NCBI RefSeq assembly: GCF_002205645.1
Contig: NZ_NIOF01000001.1
Span: forward strand, 930,001 to 994,000
Source of the DNA: Roseateles aquatilis
GTDB lineage: Bacteria > Pseudomonadota > Gammaproteobacteria > Burkholderiales > Burkholderiaceae_C
Length of the DNA stretch: 64,000 nucleotides
Reading direction: 5' to 3'
Shown: positions 16,011 through 25,359 of the stretch, in pieces
How the letters are laid out: every line of letters starts with the position of its first letter
Position numbering within the stretch: position 1 is the first letter of the stretch
Notes under the pieces: generated by a model
The model's database searches: none
Told to the model about the DNA's origin: nothing
Seen by the model: only the letters and a program-made list of their open reading frames with translations
Translations under genes and position numbers: made by a program

Positions 16011-18200
16011 ATGAATTCCCGTCTTTCGCTGACCGCCGCGCTGGTGGTCGGACTCGGCACCGGCCTGACCGCCACCGCGCAGTCGTCCGCCCCCATCGCG
16101 CCCACCTCGATCGCCGCACAGGGCCTGACCTACCCGGTCACCCGCAAGGTCGATCAGACCGACAACTACCACGGCACCGTCGTGGCCGACCCGTACCGCT
16201 GGCTGGAGGACGACAACAGCGCCGACACCAAGGCCTGGGTGAAGGCGCAGAACGCCGTCACCGACAGCTACCTGGGCGCCATGCCGCAGCGCCTGCCCAC
16301 GCGCAAGCTCTATACCGACCTGTACAACTTCGAGAAATTCGGCGTCCCGTACAAGGAAGGCGGCCGCTACTTCTGGAGCCGCAACGACGGCCTGCAGCAG
16401 CAATCGGTGCTCTACACCGCGCGCAGCCTGAAGGACACGCCCACCATCGCGCTGGACCCGAACACGCTGTCCAAGGACGGCACCGTCGCGCTGACCGGCA
16501 CCGCCGTCTCGCGCGACGGCAAGCTGATGGCCTACGGCATCGCCGGCGCCGGCTCCGACTGGCAGACCTGGAAGGTGCGCGACCTCACCACCGGCAAGGA
16601 CCTGCCCGACACCATCGAGTGGGTGAAGTTCTCCGTCGCGTCCTGGACGCCGGACGGCAAGGGCTTCTTCTACGCCCGCTACGACGCGCCCAAGGCCGGC
16701 GAGGCGCTGACCGCCGCCAACTACTTCCAGAAGGTCTACTACCACCGCCTGGGCACGCCGCAGAGCACCGACACGCTGGTGCTGGAGAACCCGGCCGAGA
16801 AGCAATGGGGCTTCGGCACCGACGTCACCGACGACGGCCGCGTCGCGCTGATCACCATCAGCCGCGGCACCGAGCGCACCAACGGCCTGATGGTCCTGCC
16901 GCTGGACGGCAAGGGCGGCTACGCCGGCGCCAAGCCGATCCCGGTCACGCTGAGCTTCGACGCGGAGTACAGCCCGGTCGTGCTCGACGGCCATCGCCTG
17001 GTCGTCAAGACCGACAAGGACGCGCCGCGCGGCCGCCTGATCACCATCGACCTGGGCAAGGACTGGCGCGCCAAGGATCCCAAGACCTGGGCCACGCTGG
17101 TGCCCGAGTCCAAGGACGCGCTGGTCAACGCCAACGGCGTCGGCGGCGAGCTGCTGCTGAGCTACCTGCAGGACGCGTCGACCCTGGTGCGCGTGCACGC
17201 GCCCAGCGGCAAGCATGTGCGCGACATCGCCCTGCCCGGCGTCGGCACCGCGGCCGGCTTCGGCGGCCGGTGGCACGACCCCGAGACCTTCTTCAGCTAC
17301 ACCAGCCTGACCACGCCGGGCGAGATCTATCGCCTCGATGCCAGGAGCGGCAAGACCGAGCTGTTCAAGCGCGCGCAGACCGCGTTCGACGCCGACCAGT
17401 ACGAGAGCAAGCGCGTCTTCGTCACCAGCAAGGACGGCACGAAGTTCCCGATCTTCATCGCCCACCGCAAGGGCCTGAAGCTGGACGGCACCAACCCGAC
17501 GCTGCTCTACGGCTACGGCGGCTTCAACGTGCCGATGACGCCGGGCTACGGCGTCACCGCCGCGACCTGGATGAAGATGGGCGGCGTCTACGTGCTGGCG
17601 GTCCTGCGCGGCGGCGGCGAGTACGGCTCCGCCTGGCACGAGGCCGGCACCAAGCTCAAGAAGCAGAACGTCTTCGACGACTTCATCGCCGCCGGCGAGT
17701 ACCTCGTCGCCAGCAAGTACACCCAGCCCGCCAAGCTCGCCATCAACGGCGGCTCCAACGGCGGCCTGCTGATCGGCGCGGTGGTCAACCAGCGCCCCGA
17801 GCTGTTCGGCGCGGCCGTGCCGCAGGTCGGCGTGATGGACATGCTGCGCTTCCACAAGTTCACCATCGGCTGGGCCTGGACGTCGGACTACGGCAGCTCG
17901 GAGAACGCCGACGAGTTCAAGGCACTCTACGCCTACTCGCCGCTGCACACGATCAAGAACGGCCAGCGGTATCCGGCCATCCTGGTCACCACCGGCGACC
18001 ACGACGACCGGGTCGTCCCGGCCCACAGCTTCAAGTACACCGCGACGCTGCAGGCCGCCGACACTGGCCCGGCGCCCAAGCTGATCCGCATCGAGACGCA
18101 GGCCGGCCACGGCGCCGGCAAGCCGACCTCGAAGATCATCGAGGAGCGGGCCGACATGCTGGCGTTCATCGCCAACACCTTCGGGCTGGACGTGAAGTGA
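16011..18200 (+). CDS. prolyl oligopeptidase, exported
   Basis: This 729-aa S9A serine peptidase is expected to cut short peptides after proline. It has a signal peptide (residues 1 to about 23, GLTATAQS), an N-terminal beta-propeller and a C-terminal alpha/beta-hydrolase. The triad is visible: Ser582 in GGSNGGLLIG, Asp666 in DHDDRVVP and His700 in QAGHGAGK. AGGAG precedes the ATG at 16011. A strong terminator follows at 18268, so it is probably transcribed alone. Confidence 0.94.
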   Translation: MNSRLSLTAALVVGLGTGLTATAQSSAPIAPTSIAAQGLTYPVTRKVDQTDNYHGTVVADPYRWLEDDNSADTKAWVKAQNAVTDSYLGAMPQRLPTRKLYTDLYNFEKFGVPYKEGGRYFWSRNDGLQQQSVLYTARSLKDTPTIALDPNTLSKDGTVALTGTAVSRDGKLMAYGIAGAGSDWQTWKVRDLTTGKDLPDTIEWVKFSVASWTPDGKGFFYARYDAPKAGEALTAANYFQKVYYHRLGTPQSTDTLVLENPAEKQWGFGTDVTDDGRVALITISRGTERTNGLMVLPLDGKGGYAGAKPIPVTLSFDAEYSPVVLDGHRLVVKTDKDAPRGRLITIDLGKDWRAKDPKTWATLVPESKDALVNANGVGGELLLSYLQDASTLVRVHAPSGKHVRDIALPGVGTAAGFGGRWHDPETFFSYTSLTTPGEIYRLDARSGKTELFKRAQTAFDADQYESKRVFVTSKDGTKFPIFIAHRKGLKLDGTNPTLLYGYGGFNVPMTPGYGVTAATWMKMGGVYVLAVLRGGGEYGSAWHEAGTKLKKQNVFDDFIAAGEYLVASKYTQPAKLAINGGSNGGLLIGAVVNQRPELFGAAVPQVGVMDMLRFHKFTIGWAWTSDYGSSENADEFKALYAYSPLHTIKNGQRYPAILVTTGDHDDRVVPAHSFKYTATLQAADTGPAPKLIRIETQAGHGAGKPTSKIIEERADMLAFIANTFGLDVK

Positions 18201-18267
18201 GGTGATCCCCGGTGAGGCAAGCCGGCCTCGGCCCTGCTGACGCCGCTTCACCGAACGATCGGAAATA

Positions 18268-18316
18268 GGCGCAAATTCCAGCCACTTGTTTGGCTGGATT
18301 TGCGCCGTTTTCTTTC
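18268..18316 (+). terminator. rho-independent terminator after the prolyl oligopeptidase
   Basis: A 16-bp stem with one bulged T (18268-18284 with 18291-18306, loop CTTGTT) is followed by a T-rich stretch. It lies 68 bp after the stop codon. Confidence 0.88.
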
Positions 18317-18591
18317 CGGCTCGGACTTTTTCCACGCGGCGATGATGCGAAGCATGAAGACACGCCGCACCCCCGCCGCCCCGCAGCCCACGCCCCCGCG
18401 TCCCTGCTCGCGAAGGCCGGTGCCGGCGCAGGACCCGCCGCCGCGGACCTGAGCTTCGCCCCTCGTCAAGCGCCCAGGCCGCGTCCCGCACGGGTCGCCC
18501 CATGGCCGGCGCTCACGCGCTCCCCATTCGCCACGCCGCAGCGCCACGCCCCAGCAGTCCGGGGCGTTCAGGCGGCGTCTTCAGCGCTCTT
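18317..18591. other. gap between two terminators, no supported gene
   Basis: About 275 bp lie between two plus-strand terminators. The only plus-strand reading frame beginning with ATG (18354) gives a Pro/Arg-rich 32-residue peptide that does not look like a gene. The second terminator has no visible gene to terminate, so a short untranslated RNA is possible. A promoter could not be picked out by eye. Bases 18624-18802 hold nothing I can assign. Confidence 0.4.
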
Positions 18592-18623
18592 GCCCGACCC
18601 CCGCCATGGGTCGGGCTTTTTTT
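18592..18623 (+). terminator. rho-independent terminator without an obvious gene
   Basis: A perfect 9-bp stem GCCCGACCC/GGGTCGGGC (18592-18600 with 18608-18616) is followed by seven or more T residues. No plus-strand gene ends nearby other than the one already served by the terminator at 18268. Confidence 0.82.
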
Positions 18624-18802
18624 CGTCGCCGTCGCCTGCATCGAGGCCAGCGCACCTCGCCACATACGCTGTGGCGCCACGGGGGCTTCACTTCCAGCCC
18701 GGCATGCGGGGCGCTCGCAGGCGGCGCCAGTCAACAACGCCGGGGCCTCCGGCATCCGGGCGCGCCTGCTTCAAAGCCTGCGTCGTTGAGCAGGCCCCCG
18801 CG

Positions 18803-21238
18803 TCAGCGCTTCTCCAGCGCATACGCCCGCACCGAGTCGCCGGGCCGCGTCCCCGTCGACCCGTGCCCGCCCGCGATCACCAGCAGGTACTGCCGTCCGT
18901 CGGCGCCCAGGTAGCTCATCGGCGTCGCCTGGCCGCCGGCCGGCAGGCGGCTTTCCCACAGCTGGCGGCCGTTGTTGACGTCGTAGGCGCGCACGTAGTC
19001 GTCCATGCTGCCCGACAGGAAGGCCACGCCGCCGGCCGTCATCAGCGGGCCGCCCAGGCTGGGCACGCCCAGGCGGATCGGCAGCGGCACCGGCGACAGG
19101 TCGCGCACCGTGCCGTTGCGGTGGCGCCAGACGACCCGCCCATCGGTCAGATCGACACCCGCCACCGTGCCCCACGGCGGCGCCTGGCACGGGATGCCCA
19201 GCGGCGACGTGAAGGGCTTCATGCGGGCGGCGAACGGCGCGCCGAAGTTCTCGTTGAGCGCCGGCAGCGCGCCGGTGGGCTTGCCGTCGTCCTGCACCAG
19301 CTGCGTGGTGTCGTCGTGGCGCGGCACCAGCTGGGAGGTGAAGGCCAGCACGGCCGGCGTCGTGAACGCGATGCCGCGCACCGGATCCACCGCGATGCTG
19401 CCCCAGTTGAAGACACCGAAGTTGCCCGGATTGATGATCGACCCGCCGGTGGACGGCGGCGTGAAGCGGCCCTCGTAACGCAGCTTGTGGAAGGCGATGC
19501 GGCACCACAGCTGGTCGAACATCGTCACGCCCCACATGTCGCGCTCGGTCAGTTCCGGCGGATTGAACGAGATCGCCGACACCGGCTGTGTCGGCGCGGT
19601 GAAATCGCCCGCCGCGGCACCCTGCGGCGCCGGCGTCTCGGTGACCCGCAGCACCGGCCGGCCGTCGCGCCGGTCGAGCACGAACAGCTCGCCCTGCTTC
19701 GTCGGCTGTACCAGCGCCGGCACGGGCGGACCGTCCTGCCCCTTCAGGCGCAGCTCGATCAGCACCGGCTGCGCCGGGACGTCGTAGTCCCACAGGTCGT
19801 GGTGCACCGTCTGGAAGGCCCAGCGCACCTGGCCGGTGGCCAGGTCCAGCGCCACCACCGACGAGGAGTACTTCTCCACCGCCGGCGAGCGCTTGCCGCC
19901 CCACTGGTCCGGCGGCTGGTTGCCCATCGGCAGGTAGACCATGCCCAGCGCCTCGTCGACGCTCGCCACCGACCAGCTGTTGGGCGAGTTCGGCGTGTAC
20001 TTCTGGCCGGCGGCGATCGGCGCGGTGGCCTCCGGATTGGCCGAGTCCCAGTTCCACACCAGCGCGCCGGTCTCGATGTCGTAGGCGCGGATCACGCCGG
20101 ACTGCTCCTTCGTCGAGGCGTTGTCCAGCACGGTGCCGCCGACGATCACCAGCCGGCTCGACACCGCCACCGGCGAGGTCGAGTAGTACGCGCCCGCCTG
20201 CACATTGGGCATGCCGGCCCACAGGTCGACCGCGCCGTTGTGGCCGAAGCGGGGGCAGGTCTTGCCGGTGGCCGGGTCGAGCGCGATCAGGCGGCCGTCC
20301 GCCGTCGGCATGAACAGCTTGGCGGCGCACGCGCCGGCCTGCGCGCCGGCCGCGGCCATCGGGTCGGCGGGCGGCTGGTACGACAGGCCGCGGCAGGTCA
20401 GATGCTGCAAGGCCAGCTCGCCGCGCACCTGCGGATCGAAGCGCCACAACTCGCGGCCCGTCGTGGCGTCGAGCGCGAGCACCGTCTGATGCGGCGTGCA
20501 CAGGAACAGCCGCTCGCCGACCTTCAGCGGCGTGACCTCGAAGGTGGTTTCCTTCGGGTCGCCGGGCCGGCCGCGCTTGTCGCCGGTGTGGAACTCCCAG
20601 GCCAGCTTCAGCTCGCCGACGTTGGCGGCGGTGATCTGCGCCAGCGGCGAGTACCGCTGACCCTGGCCGGTCCGGCCGTAGGCATGCCACTCCCCGTCGG
20701 GGATGCCGGACACCGCGGACGCCGACGAGGCCGACGCCTTCGGCGAATCCGGCATCGAGCCCTCGACCGCGTGCAGGTCCTGCGACATCGCGAACAGCGC
20801 GACGACGACGAAGGCCACCAGCACCAGCGTCAACGCGGTCCCCGGCGGGCTGCGCAGCGTGACGCGGCGCGGATCGTCGGCGGGCAGATGGCGGCGCATC
20901 GTCGGCACCAGCACCAGCAAGGCCAGGCCCGCAAGGAAAGGCACGCCCAGCCGCGCGCCCAGAGGCCACCAGTCCAGCCCGACCTCCCAGAGACTCCAGA
21001 CCAGCGTCGCGGCGAAATACAGCGCGTAGCCGAAGACCGCCTCGCGCAAGCGCCCCCACATCAGCGCGCCGATCACCGCCCAGCACAGGCCCGTCAGCGC
21101 GTAGTACCAACTGCCGCCGACCGAGGCCAGCCAGCCCCCCGCGGCCAGCAACACGAAGCCGAACACCAGCAGCACCCCGCCGATGACACGGGCCAGCCAG
21201 GGAACGGGAGCCGGGGACGGCGCGAGGAGATGGGACAT
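18803..21238 (-). CDS. gcd: membrane-bound PQQ-dependent glucose dehydrogenase
   Basis: This 811-aa quinoprotein (E. coli Gcd has 796) oxidises glucose to gluconolactone in the periplasm and passes electrons to ubiquinone. Five N-terminal membrane helices (to about residue 145) precede an eight-bladed PQQ propeller containing GRTGQGQRYSPLAQI, QTVHHDLWDYDVPAQPVL and TTPAVLAFTSQL. A strong GGAGGAT ahead of the ATG at 21236-21238 fixes the start. No pqq biosynthesis genes are in the window. Gluconic acid made this way is often linked to mineral phosphate solubilisation, which is known for the family but not shown here. Confidence 0.95.
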   Translation of the reverse strand: MSHLLAPSPAPVPWLARVIGGVLLVFGFVLLAAGGWLASVGGSWYYALTGLCWAVIGALMWGRLREAVFGYALYFAATLVWSLWEVGLDWWPLGARLGVPFLAGLALLVLVPTMRRHLPADDPRRVTLRSPPGTALTLVLVAFVVVALFAMSQDLHAVEGSMPDSPKASASSASAVSGIPDGEWHAYGRTGQGQRYSPLAQITAANVGELKLAWEFHTGDKRGRPGDPKETTFEVTPLKVGERLFLCTPHQTVLALDATTGRELWRFDPQVRGELALQHLTCRGLSYQPPADPMAAAGAQAGACAAKLFMPTADGRLIALDPATGKTCPRFGHNGAVDLWAGMPNVQAGAYYSTSPVAVSSRLVIVGGTVLDNASTKEQSGVIRAYDIETGALVWNWDSANPEATAPIAAGQKYTPNSPNSWSVASVDEALGMVYLPMGNQPPDQWGGKRSPAVEKYSSSVVALDLATGQVRWAFQTVHHDLWDYDVPAQPVLIELRLKGQDGPPVPALVQPTKQGELFVLDRRDGRPVLRVTETPAPQGAAAGDFTAPTQPVSAISFNPPELTERDMWGVTMFDQLWCRIAFHKLRYEGRFTPPSTGGSIINPGNFGVFNWGSIAVDPVRGIAFTTPAVLAFTSQLVPRHDDTTQLVQDDGKPTGALPALNENFGAPFAARMKPFTSPLGIPCQAPPWGTVAGVDLTDGRVVWRHRNGTVRDLSPVPLPIRLGVPSLGGPLMTAGGVAFLSGSMDDYVRAYDVNNGRQLWESRLPAGGQATPMSYLGADGRQYLLVIAGGHGSTGTRPGDSVRAYALEKR

Positions 21239-21481
21239 GGGCGGCGATCCTCCGGGAACGGCGATGAGCAATCCCGCCAGAGGGCAAGTTCCGTTCCCCT
21301 CACGTCGATCTCACGGCACGCTCACGCCCGCGTGACAGGTCGCCCGCGAAGGCCTGTGGATGACTGCCGCGCGCGAGGCAAGTGCCGTGCCGGTTGCCCA
21401 CGCCGGCTGTGGACAAGTCGTGGGAAAAGCTGAGGTTCGAGCATGCAAGTCGTTGATCCACCGGCGACTTGCTTGTGTTGC

Positions 21482-22756
21482 TCAAAGATGAGGCAGCTTC
21501 CCCTCGACCCGCAGCAAGGTCTCCAGCGCCTGCCCGCGCAGTCCGTAGAAGCGCTTGATCTCGTCCAGTTGGCCGAGCAGCTCGGCGCGCCGGGCCGCGG
21601 TCGGCTCCTGCGCGCGCTTGATCGCCAGGACCATCTTGTTCTTGCTGGTGTGCTCCAGCGCGATGAACTCGATCACCTGCGTGTCGTAGCCCATCAGCTC
21701 CAGCAGCAGCGCGCGCAGCGAGTCCGTCACCATCTCCGCCTCCTGGCCAAGGTGGATACCGTGCTGCAGCAGCGGGCGCAGCGCCGCTGGCGTGGTCATC
21801 TGCGGGCGGATTTCCTTGTGGCAGCACGGGGCGCACATGATGATGCGCGCGCCGCTGCGCAGGCCGAAGTGCATGGCGTAGTCGGTCGCGATGTCGCAGG
21901 CATGCAGCGCGACCATCACGTCCAGCGGCTGGTCGCCGCGCTCGCGCACGTCGCCGTGCTCGAAGCTCAGGCCTTGCAGCCCGTGCCGCGCCACGGCGGC
22001 GTTGCCCAGCGCGACCATGTCCTGCTTCAGCTCCACGCCCTGCACCCGTGGGGCCAGGCCCTGCCGCTGCAGGTAGTCGTGCATCGCGAAGGTCAGGTAG
22101 CCCTTGCCGGAGCCGAAGTCGGCCAGCCGCACCGCCGTGCCGCGCTCGGCCAGCCCGGCGTTGCGCACGGCCGCGCCGAAGATCTCGATGAACTTGTTGA
22201 TCTGCTTCCACTTGCGGGCCATCGCCGGCACCAGCACGGCCTGGCCCTTGACCTCGTGGGACACGCCCAGTTCGCGCCAGAACGGGCTCTCGATCGCCAG
22301 GTCCCGCGGCTTGCTGCGGTCATGGCCCGCGGGCGCGGCGCGGGCTTCGCCGGCCTCGCCCGCGTCGCCCGCTGGCGCGCCGCGCTTGCCGACCTGCAGC
22401 AGCGGCTTGCCCTTGCGGCTGAAGCGCAGTTGCACCTCCTCGCCGACGGTGTCCAGGTGCGCCTGCATGAAGTCGCGGCCCAGCAGGCCGTCGATCAACG
22501 CCAGCCCCTCGTCGAGCGAATGGTTCTTCGTGATGTCCTTGGTCTGGTGCCGCCACAGGAAACTCAGCGCGTGCTCGCCGCGGAGCTCGATGTCGCGCAC
22601 GGTCAGGCGCTCGATGCTGGCGTCCGCGCCCTCGTGGCGCCCCAGCAGCAAGCGCTGGAAGCGACGTTCGACGAGGGCGGTGCGGAGCAACCGCATGAAG
22701 CGCTGGCGCTCGTCGGACGGCGCGGCGGAATCGGGGGAGACGAGGGAGCTGAACAT
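21482..22756 (-). CDS. SAM-dependent methyltransferase, METTL25/RRNAD1-like
   Basis: This 424-aa protein has a class I methyltransferase motif (LADFGSGKGYLTFAMHDYL), then VALHACDIATDYAMHFGL and IMCAPCCHKEIRPQM. These match the methyltransferase family that includes eukaryotic METTL25 and RRNAD1. The N-terminal 180 residues are a separate region with a low-complexity Ala/Gly linker. The substrate is unknown. The start is taken at the ATG 22754-22756; no Shine-Dalgarno is visible. It is divergent from the 845-aa gene. The gap to gcd (21239-21481) holds no clear signals. Confidence 0.8.
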   Translation of the reverse strand: MFSSLVSPDSAAPSDERQRFMRLLRTALVERRFQRLLLGRHEGADASIERLTVRDIELRGEHALSFLWRHQTKDITKNHSLDEGLALIDGLLGRDFMQAHLDTVGEEVQLRFSRKGKPLLQVGKRGAPAGDAGEAGEARAAPAGHDRSKPRDLAIESPFWRELGVSHEVKGQAVLVPAMARKWKQINKFIEIFGAAVRNAGLAERGTAVRLADFGSGKGYLTFAMHDYLQRQGLAPRVQGVELKQDMVALGNAAVARHGLQGLSFEHGDVRERGDQPLDVMVALHACDIATDYAMHFGLRSGARIIMCAPCCHKEIRPQMTTPAALRPLLQHGIHLGQEAEMVTDSLRALLLELMGYDTQVIEFIALEHTSKNKMVLAIKRAQEPTAARRAELLGQLDEIKRFYGLRGQALETLLRVEGKLPHL

Positions 22757-22821
22757 GGGGCGGACGGAGCGAAGGCCGCGATTGTCCCGCCAAACGCCGG
22801 CCGAGACGCACTGACGCCGCC

Positions 22822-25359
22822 ATGCACCTTCTAAGCTCGCTCGCCCGCTCGCACGGATTCGATCCTCACTTGTTCGACGCACCCACGCCGGAAGTTTCAG
22901 CCTCGACGGCATCCGCTCACGGCACGACCTTTTCGGCGGCGCCATCGGCGCGCTGCTACGCGCCGCCCGCCACGCTTGATCCCGACCTCGATCAGCGCCA
23001 AATGCTCGACTTCGTCCGCGGCGCCGACTTCGAGCAGGCACGCGCGCAGTGGAACGACGCCATGACATGGCTCCTGAGCTTCGCCCGCAGCCATCTGGCC
23101 GCCAGCGACGTCCAGCTTTTCGAGACCTTTGCGAGGGCGCCCTCGCTCAAGGCGGTGTCCTCCAAGAGCACGGACTTCCGGGGCTCGGAAGTGGAGTACT
23201 ACCGCCCGGAATTCAAACAAACGCTGGAAACGTTCGCGCGTCAGCTATCCCTTCCCGGCACGCCGATCCAGGCACGTCGGGAGGCGATGCAGGTGGTCGC
23301 GGAAGGCTTGAATCTGTGCCGAGAACGCATCATCGCGGACATGAGGAACCAGACACTGCGACTGGCCAGCCTGGACCCGTCACTGCCCGCCGAAGTGCGG
23401 CGTGCCTTCAACGACATGACACAGGTCCATTTGCAGGAGTTGCTCAGGCTGGAGCCGGCATTGAAGTCAGAAGACCTGAGCACGCCGCACCTGCTCGGCA
23501 ACTATGCGCGCGCCATGGGGTTGCCGTTCGGCGGCGATCCCACCAAGATCGACGAGTTCGGCCGCGACGTCCGAGCAAGCCAGGAACTGACGCAGCGCTG
23601 CAGGATGCAGCTGTCGCAACGCGTGACGCCGCTGACGGTGACCGAACTGCTCGCGGAGAACTTCGTGGAAACGCTCAAGCACACGATATCGCTCCGCTTG
23701 AAAGGCGCGGCACTGGACCTGCGGCATGACGTCAACCATTGGTGGCTGGTCGACAATGCCGTCCAGGAACTCGGCGCGCGTTTCGGCCCCGTGCCGACGG
23801 GCAACGCCGTTGAGTTCAGCGACACGCTGGAGCCGGACCGACTCTGTCGTCATCCCGGATTGGTGGCGATCGCGATCCGCCGCAACATGGCCGATCAACG
23901 CTTGGCCCCGCCGCCTGTGGAAACCCTGCTGGAAGAGGTCGTCGAAGGCGAATCGATTCGGCGCTTCATCGTGCTGGACGAGCGATTGCCCTGTGTCCAG
24001 GAAGGTCGACCGGGCGCCTGGCATGAGCGACTGCCCTCCCTCGACGAGGTGCGACGCATCCTTGCCGGATCGGACGGCCCGGACGGCCCGTCCAGCCCAC
24101 AGCTGAGCGACGACCTGCGGGAGCGTCTCGCCGAAATCGCCTTGGCCGGCGTCTCGCTCGACGACGCCAAGCGGTGGGCTATCGACATCCCCAGCCGGAC
24201 TGCCGTCCGTGTGGTGCTCACGAGATCGGAGCCGACGGGCATGCTGGACTGGTTGTCTCGTCTGGCTACGCCGCGGACGCCAGAGGGTGTGATGGAGGAA
24301 GCGTTCATGCAATTGCTCCAGAACAAGTCGGAGCCCGCCTTGCGGATGCTGCTGGACCGGTGGTCCGGACCAGGCTTGGGCGACGCCTGGATCCGGCAGC
24401 TCCGGGCCGAGGCATTGCGCGGCAGGATGCAAAACACCGACCTACGCAACGCGGATGAAGTCGGGACATGGTCCTCGTTGTCTGAGGTGAGTCGCAATCC
24501 AGAGGCGGAGCTGATGGATCGCGTCGTCTCGGTGCTGAAGAGCGGCCCTGCTGTTGCCGACTGCCGCGCTTCGCTGCGCGAGTTCAGTCAACGAGAGCCG
24601 CTAGGGAAGGCGCGTGGCGTGACGGAGGGTTCACTGAACCGGGCGCTCGCTCCGCTGGTTGCGTTGAGAAAAGAGCCAGAGGGCCGACTGACGGCCCCGA
24701 TGCTGCGCGAGGACGGCAAGCTCTCCGAAGCCTTGCACGCGGCTTGTGGCTGGATCGATGCGCGCGCCCTGCTCGCGGAGTTGGCCTTGATCCGCCGTTT
24801 GGCCCAGAAACTCGCCCTCTCTGGAGACGAGATCGGTGCCTTGCTTCACGTGAGGGGCGGAGACTTTCCCGTGCCGTATCCGCTCATCGGCATCGTGGTC
24901 CAGAACGGTCGGCAGGCGCAGACGAGGGCCCTGATCGACTGGCTGCGAGACCTGCACGCGCAAGGCCTCGTGGACGCGAAGACGGCCGGACGGATTCTGC
25001 TGCCGGACACCGCGGCCGCGGAGCGGGAACATCCGAACGTCAGCAAGTGGCCCATCGCGCACGCCTTGAAGGCCTACCTCGACGGTCTGCTCGCGGCGCA
25101 GCGGGCCGGCTGGTTGACTTGTGACGATCTGCGGACCGCCGTGGGCCTGGCCCCGCCGTCGCCGCCCCATTGGATGATCGAGTTGGTCGTCGGCCGCGCG
25201 GGCGCGCCCGGTCAGCGGTGGCTGGACGAGTGGAAGAAGGACTTGGCATCCGGGCCTCCTCAACGCTCACCGCGGAGGGCGGCTCGCGCGGACGTCGCGG
25301 CCTCCTCCGGCCCGGCCGCCGACAGTCGCTCGCACAACGCCGTCAGCCGTTCGCGATAG
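22822..25359 (+). CDS. 845-aa protein of unknown function with a NEL-like (E3 ubiquitin ligase) segment
   Basis: The first 40 residues are rich in Ser, Thr, Pro and Ala and look disordered, as in type III secreted effectors. Residues about 140-260 resemble the NEL domain of IpaH/SspH ubiquitin ligases: a helix, then EGLNLCRERI with Cys166 in the place of the catalytic Cys of the CxDR motif, then LLRLEPALKS, then KIDEFGRDVRASQELTQRC where NEL domains have DEIEVYLAYQ. The expected Asp is Glu168 here. No leucine-rich repeats are seen and the remaining 580 residues match nothing I know. The ATG at 22822 has no clear Shine-Dalgarno. The last 100 bp overlap the next gene on the opposite strand. Confidence 0.65.
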   Translation: MHLLSSLARSHGFDPHLFDAPTPEVSASTASAHGTTFSAAPSARCYAPPATLDPDLDQRQMLDFVRGADFEQARAQWNDAMTWLLSFARSHLAASDVQLFETFARAPSLKAVSSKSTDFRGSEVEYYRPEFKQTLETFARQLSLPGTPIQARREAMQVVAEGLNLCRERIIADMRNQTLRLASLDPSLPAEVRRAFNDMTQVHLQELLRLEPALKSEDLSTPHLLGNYARAMGLPFGGDPTKIDEFGRDVRASQELTQRCRMQLSQRVTPLTVTELLAENFVETLKHTISLRLKGAALDLRHDVNHWWLVDNAVQELGARFGPVPTGNAVEFSDTLEPDRLCRHPGLVAIAIRRNMADQRLAPPPVETLLEEVVEGESIRRFIVLDERLPCVQEGRPGAWHERLPSLDEVRRILAGSDGPDGPSSPQLSDDLRERLAEIALAGVSLDDAKRWAIDIPSRTAVRVVLTRSEPTGMLDWLSRLATPRTPEGVMEEAFMQLLQNKSEPALRMLLDRWSGPGLGDAWIRQLRAEALRGRMQNTDLRNADEVGTWSSLSEVSRNPEAELMDRVVSVLKSGPAVADCRASLREFSQREPLGKARGVTEGSLNRALAPLVALRKEPEGRLTAPMLREDGKLSEALHAACGWIDARALLAELALIRRLAQKLALSGDEIGALLHVRGGDFPVPYPLIGIVVQNGRQAQTRALIDWLRDLHAQGLVDAKTAGRILLPDTAAAEREHPNVSKWPIAHALKAYLDGLLAAQRAGWLTCDDLRTAVGLAPPSPPHWMIELVVGRAGAPGQRWLDEWKKDLASGPPQRSPRRAARADVAASSGPAADSRSHNAVSRSR

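Noticed and set aside
21350-21425. TGTGGATGA and TGTGGACAA near each other, possible DnaA boxes
   Set aside because: Only two imperfect matches and no AT-rich unwinding region, dnaA or dnaN nearby. Not an origin of replication.
18290-21433. Very long plus-strand open frame (over 1000 codons) opposite gcd
   Set aside because: It is antisense to a clear PQQ glucose dehydrogenase and its translation is Arg/Ala/His low-complexity, as expected from high-GC codon bias.
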